Source of the DNA: Cerrena zonata
Lineage: Eukaryota > Basidiomycota > Agaricomycetes > Polyporales > Cerrenaceae
Assembly: GCA_038087015.1 (NCBI GenBank)
Contig: JASBNA010000058.1
Span: forward strand, 208,515 to 272,514
Length of the DNA: 64,000 nucleotides
Direction of reading: 5' to 3'
Shown here: piece after piece, positions 19,975 through 30,730 of the stretch
Numbering within the stretch: the first letter of the stretch is position 1
Layout: each line of letters opens with the position of its first letter
The notes under the pieces: generated by a model
What the model saw: the letters and a program-made list of their open reading frames with translations, nothing else
What the model was told of the DNA's origin: nothing
Database searches by the model: none
Position numbers and translations under genes: made by a program

Positions 19975-22900
19975 CTACTCTATGGTAACCGACTCATTTT
20001 CCATCACTCCTTTACCTAAGTAATCACTAATCACTCTGAAACGATCATCACTCTCATCCAATTGGCTTTCAAAGAGATCATACTTTTCTTTGATTGATAA
20101 TTGATTCATTCTCAATGTTTGACTTGAATCTAGTTCTCCAATACAAATTGGACATCTCTTTAAAGCAAAATTTTCACTGGCGGTGAGTGATCCATAACCA
20201 TTTGATGCTGCCTCACTCAAATAATTGTTCTCATTAAGACACCTTTGGTGATATGAGTGTTTACATTTGAAATGAATTAAAGGGAAATCCAACCTTAATT
20301 GGCAATGTGAACACTTATTATTTTGAACAATGAATGGTTTACGTTCTAATTCTGTCAATTTATGGGAATTCTTTGTAGACTCTAACTCGTACGATTGAAT
20401 TAATTTCATATTATTCGAAACTTCTTTATTCTGTACATCAATATAATCGATCAAATAATCTTTAATTAATCCTATTGTGATAAATTCATAATCACTTAAC
20501 ATAGTGATCAATTCTAATGGAGTGATTAATTTTAAACTTCGGAGTTTTTCAATAATATTTTTGAATTCAAGTTCAGAAACTTGTTCAAAGATTGATTCTT
20601 TCGAAATAATGAATTTGAGCATTAATTTATATAGATGAGGATTTTGTTTTCCATATTTTTCCAAAATTTCAAAGCATTGAGGAATGTTTTGCGATATAGT
20701 TGCAGTTCTAAATAACCCTTCTTCAAAATTTTCACTTCCTTCTTTTGAAAAAATTTCCCCTTCAGTGAAATTATAAATATGTGAAATAAGAAGTAAATTC
20801 TTACGGTCCAAGAACGATGCAAAGTCCTTGATTAATCTTTGTGCCTTATTTAACCACTCATCTTTTTCCTTCTCATCCGCCAGTGATGAAGACAAGGATA
20901 AGTACATTTCAAACAAAGTGATTAACAAATCTTTTTTATCGTTAATGTTTCCTTGATATTTATCGAAAGTCTCAATACAAGCTTCAAGAAATATAACAAA
21001 CTCTTTTGGATTGTTGATGAAACTTGAAAAAATCAATTTTGGTTTTGGGGGCAAATAAGTAGGTTCTGTTGTTTCTGGTGAATGGGAAGTGCCATTTGAA
21101 GTTCCGTTTGAAGTTCCGTTTGAAGTTCCATGTGAGGTTCCATTTAATGTGGGTCCATTTTCTGGAGTAATGTATGACAAGAATGCTTGGTAAGAATTAA
21201 GAGCGATATTTTGATCAGTCGAGGGTGCTTGATTAGAACTAGAATCGATATCTATCGAGGGGCCATCACTCGTTTTATTTGGCTTATAAGCACCAGTGAA
21301 AACATTAATCAATAATTCAGTTGTCTCGATGGGTAAAACATCTAACAAGTTCTTAGAATGATCGATTAGAATCAATAATAAGTCATCAATTGATAGTGTC
21401 TTCAAATAATTAAGGACTTGTTGAGGTTGATTCAAATCATTAAGTTGAATTTCCACTATTAAATTCGGTTGATTTAACTTATCTAATAATTTAATAACTT
21501 GTTTGAAATAACCACATTCTTTAAATAGATTTATAACCAATTGAAAATTTAATTCATGTAAATTATAGTTGATAATATTAGAGTCATTATCAGAAGTTTC
21601 CTCAAAATCCAAATCTTCGACAAACTTATCTAATTCATCTATCATTTTCAATTTACAATAACAACATAATAATAAAGTAATATGATCATTATTTGACAAT
21701 TTCAATTCATATAATTTGAATAAGAAGTTTGTCAAGTTAGTAATATTTGATGGGTCTTTAAATTTGGTTATGACATCCATTATAAAATCATCTATATTAT
21801 CATCATCTTTTTGTAAATGGTGAGCAATATCTTTACGATCATAATGTTTTAAATCGAATAAGGTTAAACAATTTATGAAGCAATTAATTGAATCTTCAAA
21901 AATCTGTTTATCATACAAGAACTCAGCATGTAATTTTTCAATTCTTAATAAAAGCTTTGAGCCCAAGTTGGATTGTTTAGCTAATTTGGTTGCAATTGGG
22001 AATAACTCACGTTGTAAAATCAATTCAATTTGTTGATTGATTGATTTTTCATGAATTTTGAATAAGCTACCATCACTCGATAAAAGATACAAGTCCTCAG
22101 ACCATTGAAACATATGATTTATTGAGTTATTGGGAATTGTGAGGGAAAACGAGATGTGTTTATTAAACAAATCAATAATCAAGAGTCTGGTCATTGATTT
22201 TTTCGAATTATTTATCATTTCATCAAAATTCGAAACGATTAATAAGTAATTTTTCATGAATCTAAATATTTTCTTTTTTGGTATTTCAAAGTTTATTATA
22301 TTAGTTTTCAGAATATGATTATAAAACTTTAATGAGTCGTTTGTAGCAATGATTAATTCTTGGGTATCATGGTCGATATGAGAACAGTTAAGGTCAGCAC
22401 CAGTGCTCTTGGATAAGATTCGATTTGGTTTCCCCTGGTTTCTTCCCGTGGTTGAAACTGTCAAGATTTTAGAGGTGGTTGTTATATAAAGTAAATCTTG
22501 AGAATCATTGAAATGCACACTAGTGACTGGATCATTTGATTCATAAATCACTCTTTGTTTTGAACCTCTATCACGGATCAAGTCACCTCTTACCAAAACA
22601 ACTTTCCCATTGGTGAATCCAATTGCAATACAAGTAAGCAAATCATTAAATTTGAAACAACTAATTGGATACGAATTGTCGCCATTATGAATCAAAACTT
22701 GCGTATGATACTTGTGCTGGTATTCATCGTCGCTGATGGCAAGCGATTTATCGCTATTATCTTTAGAAAATTTCATGATCTTATTAAGATCCCATAATTT
22801 CAAAACACTGGGGGAGTTCTGATATTCTGCTAATGTAACCAATAAATTGGAATTGGGCAAGCATGCAGCAAAACTAATGGAGTAATTGACATCATGAGCA

Positions 22901-23103
22901 TAGAACTCTTTCAACAAAGTGAAATCTTTCAGTATTATCTTGATTAATGACAGATTTGTGCATACAATCAAATAAGAAACACTGGCGGTAATACACGATA
23001 ATGAGGGATCCGAATACAACGGGTCACTCGACCCGTAGTTGGGATCCTTGATTGGAACAAAGTCAAACAACTGGAATTGTCGCCAGGACGGTGGAAGTGA
23101 CAT
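19975..23103 (-). CDS. VPS11: vacuolar sorting protein Vps11 (Pep5), CORVET/HOPS core subunit
   Basis: Vps11 is a shared core subunit of the HOPS and CORVET tethering complexes on vacuoles and endosomes. The 1042-aa intact frame has an N-terminal beta-propeller (first about 350 residues, beginning MSLPPSWRQFQLFDFVPIKD), a long alpha-solenoid with clathrin-repeat character, and a C-terminal RING-H2-type finger. The finger has CSHCQLRLDFPLIHFKCKHS, the YHQRC cysteine, and a final RCPIC. A low-complexity insert near residues 655-685 contains repeated (N/H)GTS units encoded by a short tandem repeat (about 21085-21150). It starts at ATG 23103-23101. It shares a long divergent promoter with IES1. 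Confidence 0.95.
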   Translation of the reverse strand: MSLPPSWRQFQLFDFVPIKDPNYGSSDPLYSDPSLSCITASVSYLIVCTNLSLIKIILKDFTLLKEFYAHDVNYSISFAACLPNSNLLVTLAEYQNSPSVLKLWDLNKIMKFSKDNSDKSLAISDDEYQHKYHTQVLIHNGDNSYPISCFKFNDLLTCIAIGFTNGKVVLVRGDLIRDRGSKQRVIYESNDPVTSVHFNDSQDLLYITTTSKILTVSTTGRNQGKPNRILSKSTGADLNCSHIDHDTQELIIATNDSLKFYNHILKTNIINFEIPKKKIFRFMKNYLLIVSNFDEMINNSKKSMTRLLIIDLFNKHISFSLTIPNNSINHMFQWSEDLYLLSSDGSLFKIHEKSINQQIELILQRELFPIATKLAKQSNLGSKLLLRIEKLHAEFLYDKQIFEDSINCFINCLTLFDLKHYDRKDIAHHLQKDDDNIDDFIMDVITKFKDPSNITNLTNFLFKLYELKLSNNDHITLLLCCYCKLKMIDELDKFVEDLDFEETSDNDSNIINYNLHELNFQLVINLFKECGYFKQVIKLLDKLNQPNLIVEIQLNDLNQPQQVLNYLKTLSIDDLLLILIDHSKNLLDVLPIETTELLINVFTGAYKPNKTSDGPSIDIDSSSNQAPSTDQNIALNSYQAFLSYITPENGPTLNGTSHGTSNGTSNGTSNGTSHSPETTEPTYLPPKPKLIFSSFINNPKEFVIFLEACIETFDKYQGNINDKKDLLITLFEMYLSLSSSLADEKEKDEWLNKAQRLIKDFASFLDRKNLLLISHIYNFTEGEIFSKEGSENFEEGLFRTATISQNIPQCFEILEKYGKQNPHLYKLMLKFIISKESIFEQVSELEFKNIIEKLRSLKLITPLELITMLSDYEFITIGLIKDYLIDYIDVQNKEVSNNMKLIQSYELESTKNSHKLTELERKPFIVQNNKCSHCQLRLDFPLIHFKCKHSYHQRCLNENNYLSEAASNGYGSLTASENFALKRCPICIGELDSSQTLRMNQLSIKEKYDLFESQLDESDDRFRVISDYLGKGVMENESVTIE

Positions 23104-24247
23104 CTCGAATCTCTTAGTTCCCTTGGCGCCTGCTGGAAAAGTGACTGGTCACATTCTACAGGTCTCTTTGATTTTTTGAGGAGTTGAGGAGGAGGACCCA
23201 TATGCAGGACTATGAATTACAAATTAAATTCACAACACACCCGTACATACACATCGGACAGTTTTTTCTCTTCTTTGCTTTTCCGCTCAGGTTTCACGAT
23301 TGCAGTACAACCGTGCTTCGATTGCAATGACAAAGGCTAGAGTGCACGAGCATTACTGGGTGATACACCATGACAACACCAGAAAGAAGGCTGGACAGAC
23401 AAGATTGGGCAGTGTAACGAAGACAAGACCAAGCTACATTACTTGGTACCGTGTAAAATTAGAAGTAGTGAAGTGTTGATATTTTTTCAGTTACATCTAC
23501 CAGATTCAAGACCCGTACGCATTACAGTGGCCAAATGTCCCCATGATTGTAGTTATTATAGGGACAAACGGTGTTCTTTGCAGCTGCAGATGGTTTCCAG
23601 AGCCTCCGGTAGCCTCTGGAAGCCATTGGCAGAGTTAAAGGAGTAAAAAATCAACAAAGAAGGTGAATTTTCTATTTGAGTAAAAATGAGAAAAGCGTCT
23701 GATTTTTGGGAATAACCAAAAAATTGACCTAAACCAAAATTTTCTTTTCAGGTTTTCACCGAAAAAAAGGTATTGGAAGGTGAAATTTTGTTTGCTTTTG
23801 CTGTGTTTTTCGAATCGTCAGCTTGGTTTAGCAGAAATTGAGTTGTAGAGGAAATATCTGGGATTATCAACACTTTTACTACTACATCCAATCATTCAAA
23901 ATCTACCTTAAAAGTATTATTTGGCTATAGACACGCCCTGGTTCACAATAACGATTGAATTTTAAAGTCCATTACTTTTCGATTTTTTCAAGGCAATTTA
24001 TTATATATCTTTGAATTTCCGTCTTCCTGTTGCTTTACACTAGTAATACATCTTGACGTGTTACTGGTTGACCTATTCAAGTTTTTAATCGATAATTTCA
24101 CTCCATCAATCTTAATTTGTTTTCTTCATTTATTGTATTCTTAGCTAATTTATTTCATTCTCTACTTATTTTGTATTCTTAGTTTATTCCTTTTCTTATT
24201 TCTACCTTTTTTTGTTTTATCTGTACTAATTAATCATATAAAGTAAA
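23104..24247. promoter_or_regulatory. divergent VPS11/IES1 intergenic region
   Basis: This 1.1-kb region has no supported gene. It contains a perfect Rap1-type motif ACACCCGTACAT at 23237-23248 close to VPS11, and T-rich sequence leading into the IES1 start. The 67-codon frame at 23443-23646 lacks recognisable features and was not called. Confidence 0.55.
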
Positions 24248-26731
24248 ATGAGTTACGATCCAATTCATGATACTTATGTTCCAAGTGTTTCTTCCAAGAT
24301 CCATCATTCACCTCCTTCCTCCACAAGCCAGGCTTCATCGAATGATAATATTACAAATAATCACCTTTCTCCCAGTGGTAATGGTCTTTCTCCCAATGGT
24401 AATGCTTATTCCCCCAATGGTAATGCTTCTCCTTCCAATGGTAATGCTGCATCTCCTTCCCGTAAAGCATTGTCTATTGAAAGTTTAGTGAGTCCTGCTA
24501 ATGCCCATGCTTCAATACTAAACCCTGAACCTCGTAATGATGATATACTAGATGATCTTGATCATGAAGATCAATTTCATGAAGAAGATGATGATGGTGA
24601 AGACGACGATGTCGAAGAAGATGAAGATGACGATGACGATGACGACGATGAAACAAAATCAAAATCCAAAAAGAAAAGAGGTTCAGCGTCAAGTCCTAAG
24701 AACAAACTGAAAAATCCAAATTCTAATTTGAATAAACCTATACGTCATTTGAAAAAATCAGACGGCTCTGCATTCTGGCGTAAAGATATTCAATACGATT
24801 TTTTGAATGAATTATTTGAAGATGAAAATGTGGTCTTCACTAATCCTTTCCCCTTTTGTAATATACCTACTACTAATAATGGTCCAAAATTAACCTTTTC
24901 TGAATTATATATTAGAACATTAGCCGAATCATCTAAATCTTCCAAAATTTTGAAAGAAAGGTTAATAAGGGAGAAAGACATGGCTAAATCAGTTGCAAAA
25001 GTTTGTTTATTAGTTAATGCTGGTAGAATGAATACAACTATAAACTTTGTTCCTGAAATGAGATCTTCTTTGAGAACTTATCATTCTATTCCCTCTTTAC
25101 AAGCTGATCCAGTTAATGGAGGCTCTAAACCTTTACAAGATACCCCAAGACTAAAATCAATCTTAAAAGCGGTTTGTGATGGTCAAGATCATATAAAAAC
25201 TGTCGGAGATATCATAAATAACCCAAAAATCGTTAAACCAAATACTAATGTTATTCAATTAATATTTTTATTGAGTAATCATTTCCATAATATTAAATAT
25301 CATTACCCTGATGATCCACTTGATTCGAAGAATAATACCAATAAATTCATGGAATTCTTCTTAAGTCCTGAAATTCATCCCAAGTCAAGAGCAAAAAGAT
25401 TCTTATGGTTAATGTATACTTATTTAGAAACCAGTTTTGCTCCAGAAGAATTAGCGGCAAACCCATTTGGCTCCAATCAAATCCCAGATATTGAAATAAT
25501 TCCAGAATCTGATTTTGATAAATTTGATGTTGATACTGATTATGAAAAAGAATTTTCTGAAAAAATGTATCAAACAAGGTTAAGATACTTAGTTGATGAA
25601 GAACATAATAGTAATCCAAAAAGGGGTAACAAATCTAAAAAGGACCGTGAACATATGCAACAACAATTAGCTAAACATCGCAAACTTCAAGATAGCCCTG
25701 CAGTTGATCCCGATTCTCTCAATAGCGATTCAATGATCGTAACATTAAATTCTCCATCTAAAGAAGATGGTAATGAAAAACCATCAAGAAAGAGAGGTGC
25801 TTCTGATAAACCAAAACAAAAACGGAAAGTTAAAAAAACAACTTCAAAATCGGAACCAACATCAAGCCAAAATCATGATTCTAATACTGTATCTAATAAA
25901 GCTTCTAAAGGTACAACTTCCAAGAATCCAAATAAAGCTAAAGATCCAAATGGTGATGTAAAACAATCACCAAACCAAGATACTCAAGAAATGGAAGAAG
26001 AAGAAGAAAATAACAAATTAAAATCAAAATTATACCCTAATGGACCCATTGACGATTTAGAAAAAATATTTAAAACTTATGTATCATCGATTCCAATTAT
26101 CCCATTAACGAAAGATAGTAAGTTGTCAATGAGTAATCGAAATTCAGTGATAAATAAATCTAAAACAATAATTCGCCAGGTTAGAAACTCAAATAGGGCT
26201 GCCACTGTTCTTTTCAATAAAAGACTCAAGCTTTTAAATGAATGGTTAGTTAAATTCTTCCAATATAAAAAATCTACTCATAATGGTTTATTAGGTATGG
26301 AATGGGAAGACATTCGTCAAGATATCACCTCTGGTATTGAAACTTATACCTATCAACAATTAGGAAAAGCTTTTACTTCGTTCCGCTCTAAACAATTGGA
26401 AGAATTATTTGAAAATGAAGATTCAATCAATGATAAAGCAAGCAACAATGACTCGTCAAATTCAAATAATATCACTGGAAACATACCTACTATTAACGTT
26501 ATAAATTCAATTCATGGCAGTGTTGGTACAGTTGATTATAATAATATCGATTTATTCGATTCTGGTTACTTATCTATACATGATTTCAATCATGCAAACG
26601 AAAAAAATCGTTTTTTGGCTACATTACTCTCATTTTGTAGTGAGTGGTTATTGGACATTAATGACATAGATGATGATAATTCTGGTGATGTTAAATTAGA
26701 TTTACTTAATGAAACTATCAATTTCGATTAA
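24248..26731 (+). CDS. IES1: INO80 chromatin-remodelling complex subunit Ies1
   Basis: Ies1 is a fungal-specific accessory subunit of the INO80 remodeler. The 827-aa intact frame starts with a Ser/Asn/Pro-rich segment containing repeated NGNA/SPNGN units. A strongly acidic Asp/Glu run follows (residues about 98-138), then a basic patch (KSKSKKKRG). The conserved core runs from about residue 165 to 460: DGSAFWRKDIQYDFLNELF, NVVFTNPFPFCNIP, FSELYIRTLAESSKSSKILK, and SRAKRFLWLMYTYLETSFAPEELAANPFG. The C-terminal half is Lys/Ser-rich, then has a final conserved helical part (RQVRNSNRAATVLFNKRLKLLNEW and onward). Membership is based on the core. The protein is presumed nuclear. Confidence 0.82.
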   Translation: MSYDPIHDTYVPSVSSKIHHSPPSSTSQASSNDNITNNHLSPSGNGLSPNGNAYSPNGNASPSNGNAASPSRKALSIESLVSPANAHASILNPEPRNDDILDDLDHEDQFHEEDDDGEDDDVEEDEDDDDDDDDETKSKSKKKRGSASSPKNKLKNPNSNLNKPIRHLKKSDGSAFWRKDIQYDFLNELFEDENVVFTNPFPFCNIPTTNNGPKLTFSELYIRTLAESSKSSKILKERLIREKDMAKSVAKVCLLVNAGRMNTTINFVPEMRSSLRTYHSIPSLQADPVNGGSKPLQDTPRLKSILKAVCDGQDHIKTVGDIINNPKIVKPNTNVIQLIFLLSNHFHNIKYHYPDDPLDSKNNTNKFMEFFLSPEIHPKSRAKRFLWLMYTYLETSFAPEELAANPFGSNQIPDIEIIPESDFDKFDVDTDYEKEFSEKMYQTRLRYLVDEEHNSNPKRGNKSKKDREHMQQQLAKHRKLQDSPAVDPDSLNSDSMIVTLNSPSKEDGNEKPSRKRGASDKPKQKRKVKKTTSKSEPTSSQNHDSNTVSNKASKGTTSKNPNKAKDPNGDVKQSPNQDTQEMEEEEENNKLKSKLYPNGPIDDLEKIFKTYVSSIPIIPLTKDSKLSMSNRNSVINKSKTIIRQVRNSNRAATVLFNKRLKLLNEWLVKFFQYKKSTHNGLLGMEWEDIRQDITSGIETYTYQQLGKAFTSFRSKQLEELFENEDSINDKASNNDSSNSNNITGNIPTINVINSIHGSVGTVDYNNIDLFDSGYLSIHDFNHANEKNRFLATLLSFCSEWLLDINDIDDDNSGDVKLDLLNETINFD

Positions 26732-26778
26732 AATGAATTCTTTATATAAATATATATATATATATATGTATAGAAAAA

Positions 26779-28119
26779 TTAAATTTCAGCATTTATCCCA
26801 AATATAGATTTTAATAAAGTATCAAGCCCACTAAAAATCCCATATTCTTTAATTAAGTTTTGAAATAAATTATTTACATTTTTCAATTTCGTGGTATCGG
26901 ACTGTCTAATCATTAGTAGTTTTAATGAAGATTTGCAGTTTCCAGTAACTAGATCATTTAACTTTATGTCCCAGTATAGCTTTATATGATAAAGTTCATT
27001 ATTTTTATCTATAACCAAATTTATTTGATTAACTGACTTCATAATTGCAAAAATTCTGTTGTTGGATAAACTCTCATCTTCTATCAAGTTTTTGAATTTC
27101 TCATCTTCTATATATGACCTATACTTTTTAATAATCTTAAATAATAGACTGGTTCTCTCGTGGGCTACTATAGAAAGCGAATTCAAAGCATACATAAACA
27201 AATCAATTTCTCCTTGTTGGACAAATTGGCCTATGGCTTGTGAGACGGATGGGGATATCAATCTTAAAGTAACCAACTGAGTTTGATTCACACTGATCGA
27301 TTCGATTGAATCTTTTAAAGAATTAATTCGAACTTCGACATTCAATTTGAAAAATAATGGACATACAACCGTAAAAGAAATTCCTCTCAAAAAAATTCCA
27401 TCTTGATTATAAGTGGTAAAGGGTTTGATTTTCTCCAAGTCCACGTATGGATAAAACTTTCGAATATTATCGATTCGGTCATCCCAGTTATTTGAGGGGA
27501 GAACATTCAATTCATTTATGATATTAACTGTGGAGCCATTCTCGAGATTTAGTCCCGGTGTGGCTTCACGAGATGGCTCAATTTGTTTTCTGCTCTGTGA
27601 TTCAATATAATTTTGATTACTGTTCTCAAGATATTCATTCAACCGATTGTTAACATCACTTTTATGTTGAGAATCTTTTAAGCTTTTCAATTTTCCTGCA
27701 ACCTCGTTAATTGAAGACTTGATGTTCAGTCTTTGCTTAATGAGTTCGTCCAACTTCCCCTTGAGCTCTAGCTTCTCGCTTTGTTTATTCAAGAGTACCT
27801 GGACGTCAGGAGTTGCCGTATTTGATCTTGTCGAAGCGTAGACATTGGAGTCATTGTCATTTTCTGGATCTTCGGGAGGCTCTGAGTCAAGCCGGCTCTC
27901 TACTTCACTCGTCTCTATGTCTTTTGAATGCTTGGATTCCGGCTCAGTCGCTATTTGTGATTCTGCCTGATTTATCACATTCAAAAGATTTGTTGGTATG
28001 GATGAGTTTAAGTTATTTTGATTCGAGTCGTTCGTTTGATTCTGTTCCGGACTTTGTTTGTCTGGCTGTGTTGGGGAAGTATCAATATCCGCTAGTAGAT
28101 CAAAGTCTATATTACTCAT
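26779..28119 (-). CDS. MCM21: probable inner-kinetochore COMA subunit Mcm21 (CENP-O family)
   Basis: This is predicted to be CENP-O/Mcm21, which pairs with CENP-P/Ctf19 in the COMA complex at centromeres. The 446-aa intact frame has a disordered, acidic, Ser/Asn-rich first about 110 residues, then a coiled coil (LNKQSEKLELKGKLDELIKQ and onward, about 108-145). A compact C-terminal domain starts around NNWDDRIDNIRKFYPYVDLE and contains GIFLRGISFTVVCPLFFKLN, consistent with the CENP-O RWD-like fold. The assignment rests on architecture and the WDDR-to-FLRG region, not a full alignment; another kinetochore or nuclear coiled-coil protein is possible. The start ATG 28119 is the first in frame. It ends 48 bp from the convergent IES1 stop. 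Confidence 0.6.
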   Translation of the reverse strand: MSNIDFDLLADIDTSPTQPDKQSPEQNQTNDSNQNNLNSSIPTNLLNVINQAESQIATEPESKHSKDIETSEVESRLDSEPPEDPENDNDSNVYASTRSNTATPDVQVLLNKQSEKLELKGKLDELIKQRLNIKSSINEVAGKLKSLKDSQHKSDVNNRLNEYLENSNQNYIESQSRKQIEPSREATPGLNLENGSTVNIINELNVLPSNNWDDRIDNIRKFYPYVDLEKIKPFTTYNQDGIFLRGISFTVVCPLFFKLNVEVRINSLKDSIESISVNQTQLVTLRLISPSVSQAIGQFVQQGEIDLFMYALNSLSIVAHERTSLLFKIIKKYRSYIEDEKFKNLIEDESLSNNRIFAIMKSVNQINLVIDKNNELYHIKLYWDIKLNDLVTGNCKSSLKLLMIRQSDTTKLKNVNNLFQNLIKEYGIFSGLDTLLKSIFGINAEI

Positions 28120-28314
28120 AATTGGGGCTTATATATAGATACTGATGAACTCCAGAAATCGTTGTTTTCATTTCAATTATTTATCAGTATAACCTCATTG
28201 GAGTGCATATGGGGCAGATGGCTTCTTTTTTTCAAACAAACGCACACTGAAAGTAACAAATGAATATATACTCTTCCCTTGCCAGCGTGTATAAGATATC
28301 CTTGAGTCATTAGC

Positions 28315-28760
28315 ATGGTGAACGCTCCGGAATTGAAAGCCGTATGTCTACTCAGTTGTTGAACTTCTTTGAAAGAAGAATTACTAACAAATGTGCTTTA
28401 GTATTTGGATAAAAGAATTTCCGTCCAGTTAAATGGTTCCAGAAAAGTCATTGGAAACTTACGAGGATATGATGTATGTAATTGAAAAAATAATCGCTAG
28501 GATCTTGAGTACTAACATATTTCTATAGGTGTTTTTGAATATAACGATGGGAGAAGCAGTGGAGGAACAAAAGAACGGTGAAGTTATTAATATAGGGACT
28601 ATTGTATGTATTTAGAGATGAAATGGGATGACATAACATTATACTAACATTAACCTAGGTTATAAGAGGAAACTCTATTGTTTCATTAGAAGTATGTTCT
28701 AACTAGTTGTGATTGAAAGAAACTGGTACTAACAAACTTTAGGCACTTGATAAGATTTGA
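28315..28760 (+). CDS. SMX2: spliceosomal Sm protein G, five exons with four tiny introns
   Basis: SmG is one of the seven Sm proteins forming the ring on U1, U2, U4 and U5 snRNAs. Exons are 28315-28341, 28402-28473, 28529-28603, 28659-28691 and 28743-28760, encoding 74 aa. Introns are 60, 55, 55 and 51 nt. Each begins GTATGT, contains TACTAAC or ACTAAC, ends in AG, and each is phase 0. The product starts MVNAPELKAYLDKRISVQLN and carries the Sm1 block GSRKVIGNLRGYDVFLN and the Sm2 block VIRGNSIVSLEALD, matching S. cerevisiae Smx2 closely. No single exon is long enough to be noticed as an ORF. This intron density is unusual for a yeast gene. It ends 101 bp from the convergent GNA1 stop. Confidence 0.93.
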
Positions 28761-28861
28761 AACGTCTATGTATTTTTTTATTCATACTATATAAACAAGC
28801 TCTATTACTAATGTATAATATTATCAATTTGATGTCTTTACTTTACGGTATAAGAAATGTA

Positions 28862-29317
28862 TTAATGATCAAATCTTTTTGACATTTCAACACCAGCATT
28901 GGAATAACCACATTTTTCATAGAATCCAACATTATGAGGAGAGCAATCCAAAATAATTTTATAACAGCCCTTCTTTTCAGCCAAATCCGATAACCCGTTA
29001 ATCATGGCAAGACCCAATTTTTTACCTTGTTCTGATTTGGCAACTGCAATATCTTCAATGTGGCCAACTTTACCACAGCCATGGATCAATTTTCTTTCAA
29101 TAAGAAGCATCCCGGTGGTAACAACAACACCAGATTCATTTGTTATGACATGAGGTTGATACACTTCCGGTAATGAATCCCATTCTTTGAAAAGATCTTC
29201 AAATTGACCTTGTGAAATCTCCCCAACCGTGGTTAATACCTTGAGTGTGTCCAAGTAATTATTTGAATAATCGCCGGCAGCGACTTTTCTGAAGCTATAT
29301 CCTTCTGGCAATTGCAT
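28862..29317 (-). CDS. GNA1: glucosamine-6-phosphate N-acetyltransferase
   Basis: Gna1 acetylates glucosamine-6-phosphate from acetyl-CoA in the UDP-GlcNAc pathway feeding chitin, N-glycan and GPI synthesis. The 151-aa GNAT fold shows YLDTLKVLTTVGEISQGQF, KLIHGCGKVGHIEDIAVAKS, the acetyl-CoA pyrophosphate loop SEQGKKLG, and the C-terminal ILDCSPHNVGFYEKCGYSN. The first in-frame ATG is 29317-29315 (MQLPEGYSFRKV); the frame extends 13 codons further only to a TTG. The length agrees with Candida and Saccharomyces Gna1 (about 149-159). A Rap1-type ACACCCGTACAT lies about 100 bp upstream (29419-29430). Confidence 0.96.
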   Translation of the reverse strand: MQLPEGYSFRKVAAGDYSNNYLDTLKVLTTVGEISQGQFEDLFKEWDSLPEVYQPHVITNESGVVVTTGMLLIERKLIHGCGKVGHIEDIAVAKSEQGKKLGLAMINGLSDLAEKKGCYKIILDCSPHNVGFYEKCGYSNAGVEMSKRFDH

Positions 29318-30730
29318 TCTACTCTGACGGAAAAGACTTGAATAGCTTCTGTTCAAAACTGATGCTGTGCTATAAATATCTGTTTATCCACAAATTGTCT
29401 ATTTTGATTCGAAAGAACACACCCGTACATCATAGCTATGCGATCCGTACACCTGATGAAGACTTGGATGGGAAGAGTTTGCAGCTTCAGGTCCTTTTTT
29501 AAGTAATCAATGGAGTACTTTCAGCATGGTTTGGCAAAGCTATCTATCTTGGTGTTACCATTCGTGGAAAGAGGAAACAGCGGCTTTCGTTTGGGCCAAA
29601 TTTGCGTTTGCTTTTGCGGAAGATTCGGTCTATGCATGTATAGATGCTGTTGGAGTATTCCGATGAGTTTGGTGCTGATGGATGATTCACCGTCCGAAGC
29701 AGTCAATTTGCGCCTATTGTAGCTTATTATGAATGCAGCTTATGTATATCTAAGCACGGTGTTTCATACCGGCTTAGTCTATTGCAAGAACCCAACAACA
29801 CTACGGCTATTGATGATAAAAAGGTGCCAAAAACGCAATTAGTATAGTTGTTAGGGTCAGACTTCAAGTACGCCAAACGAATTCGAGTAATAGCTAAAGG
29901 TTTGATAGACAAGAGCAAAGCCTTAACGTTGTTGTTCTTAAACTATCCAATAATCAATAGATCAGGTTTTTGTCTTTTGCAGTACTAACTTGAGCATTGT
30001 TATTCACCAACTCTACATATCTATCACATAATCACAATCATCGTATTAGATCCTTTGTTTGTATAAGTAGCTTACCTTATTTGAGTTGCTATTAGTAGAA
30101 TACTAAATTACGCTAAAGAATTGGTGCTACAAATTCCATAACACGAAAGAGAACCTAATTAGTAAACTTTGTCAGTCTGTTTAAATTTTCGGTTCAATTG
30201 AACTACAGCCTATCTACGTTTTAGCAATCCGTTGAACTGAATGCAAAAAAAACGGAATGGGCCCGGATGGGAACGCTTCTTTGTGGATCCCTACTCCAGA
30301 CTCCCCGAGAATTCCCCATGGTACTAAAACCTTAACTTGCAAGTGTGTACTGGCGTTAGGATAGTTTAATATGGTTAAGTAGTAACGACGGATATGAAAT
30401 TTAGAAATCGTCAGCAATTTCAGACCGAAACAGGCCTGGTTTCATATCCGAGGGTATCACCACCCAAATGAATGTTAAGGTTTAACTACTTATCGAGCTA
30501 ATTAAAAAAAATTTGAATATATTAAGAGAAAATAGATAAAAGGTATAATAACAATATATAAAAAGAATGAGAAATTATATAGTATTGGAAAAAGTCATTA
30601 AGCCAAGTTATGAGTTTTTTTTTTTTTTTTTTCTATTAAATAAGCTGCAAAGTGAAAGGAATCGTAATTCACTCTTGATGGAGTTTGTATTAAGTATATA
30701 TATGAGTTTTTGGTATATTAAAATCTAAAT
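29318..30730. other. GNA1 upstream region to HGT 3' end, with nested inverted repeats
   Basis: These 1.4 kb hold no supported gene. The left end has the Rap1-type motif (29419-29430). The right part contains an inverted-repeat cluster. AAACCTTAAC (30327-30336) faces GTTAAGGTTT (30474-30483), enclosing CGGATATGAAA (30389-30399) facing TTTCATATCCG (30440-30450). T- and A-rich sequence follows to the transporter stop codon. The short frames (for example 29510-29722) look random. Confidence 0.55.
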
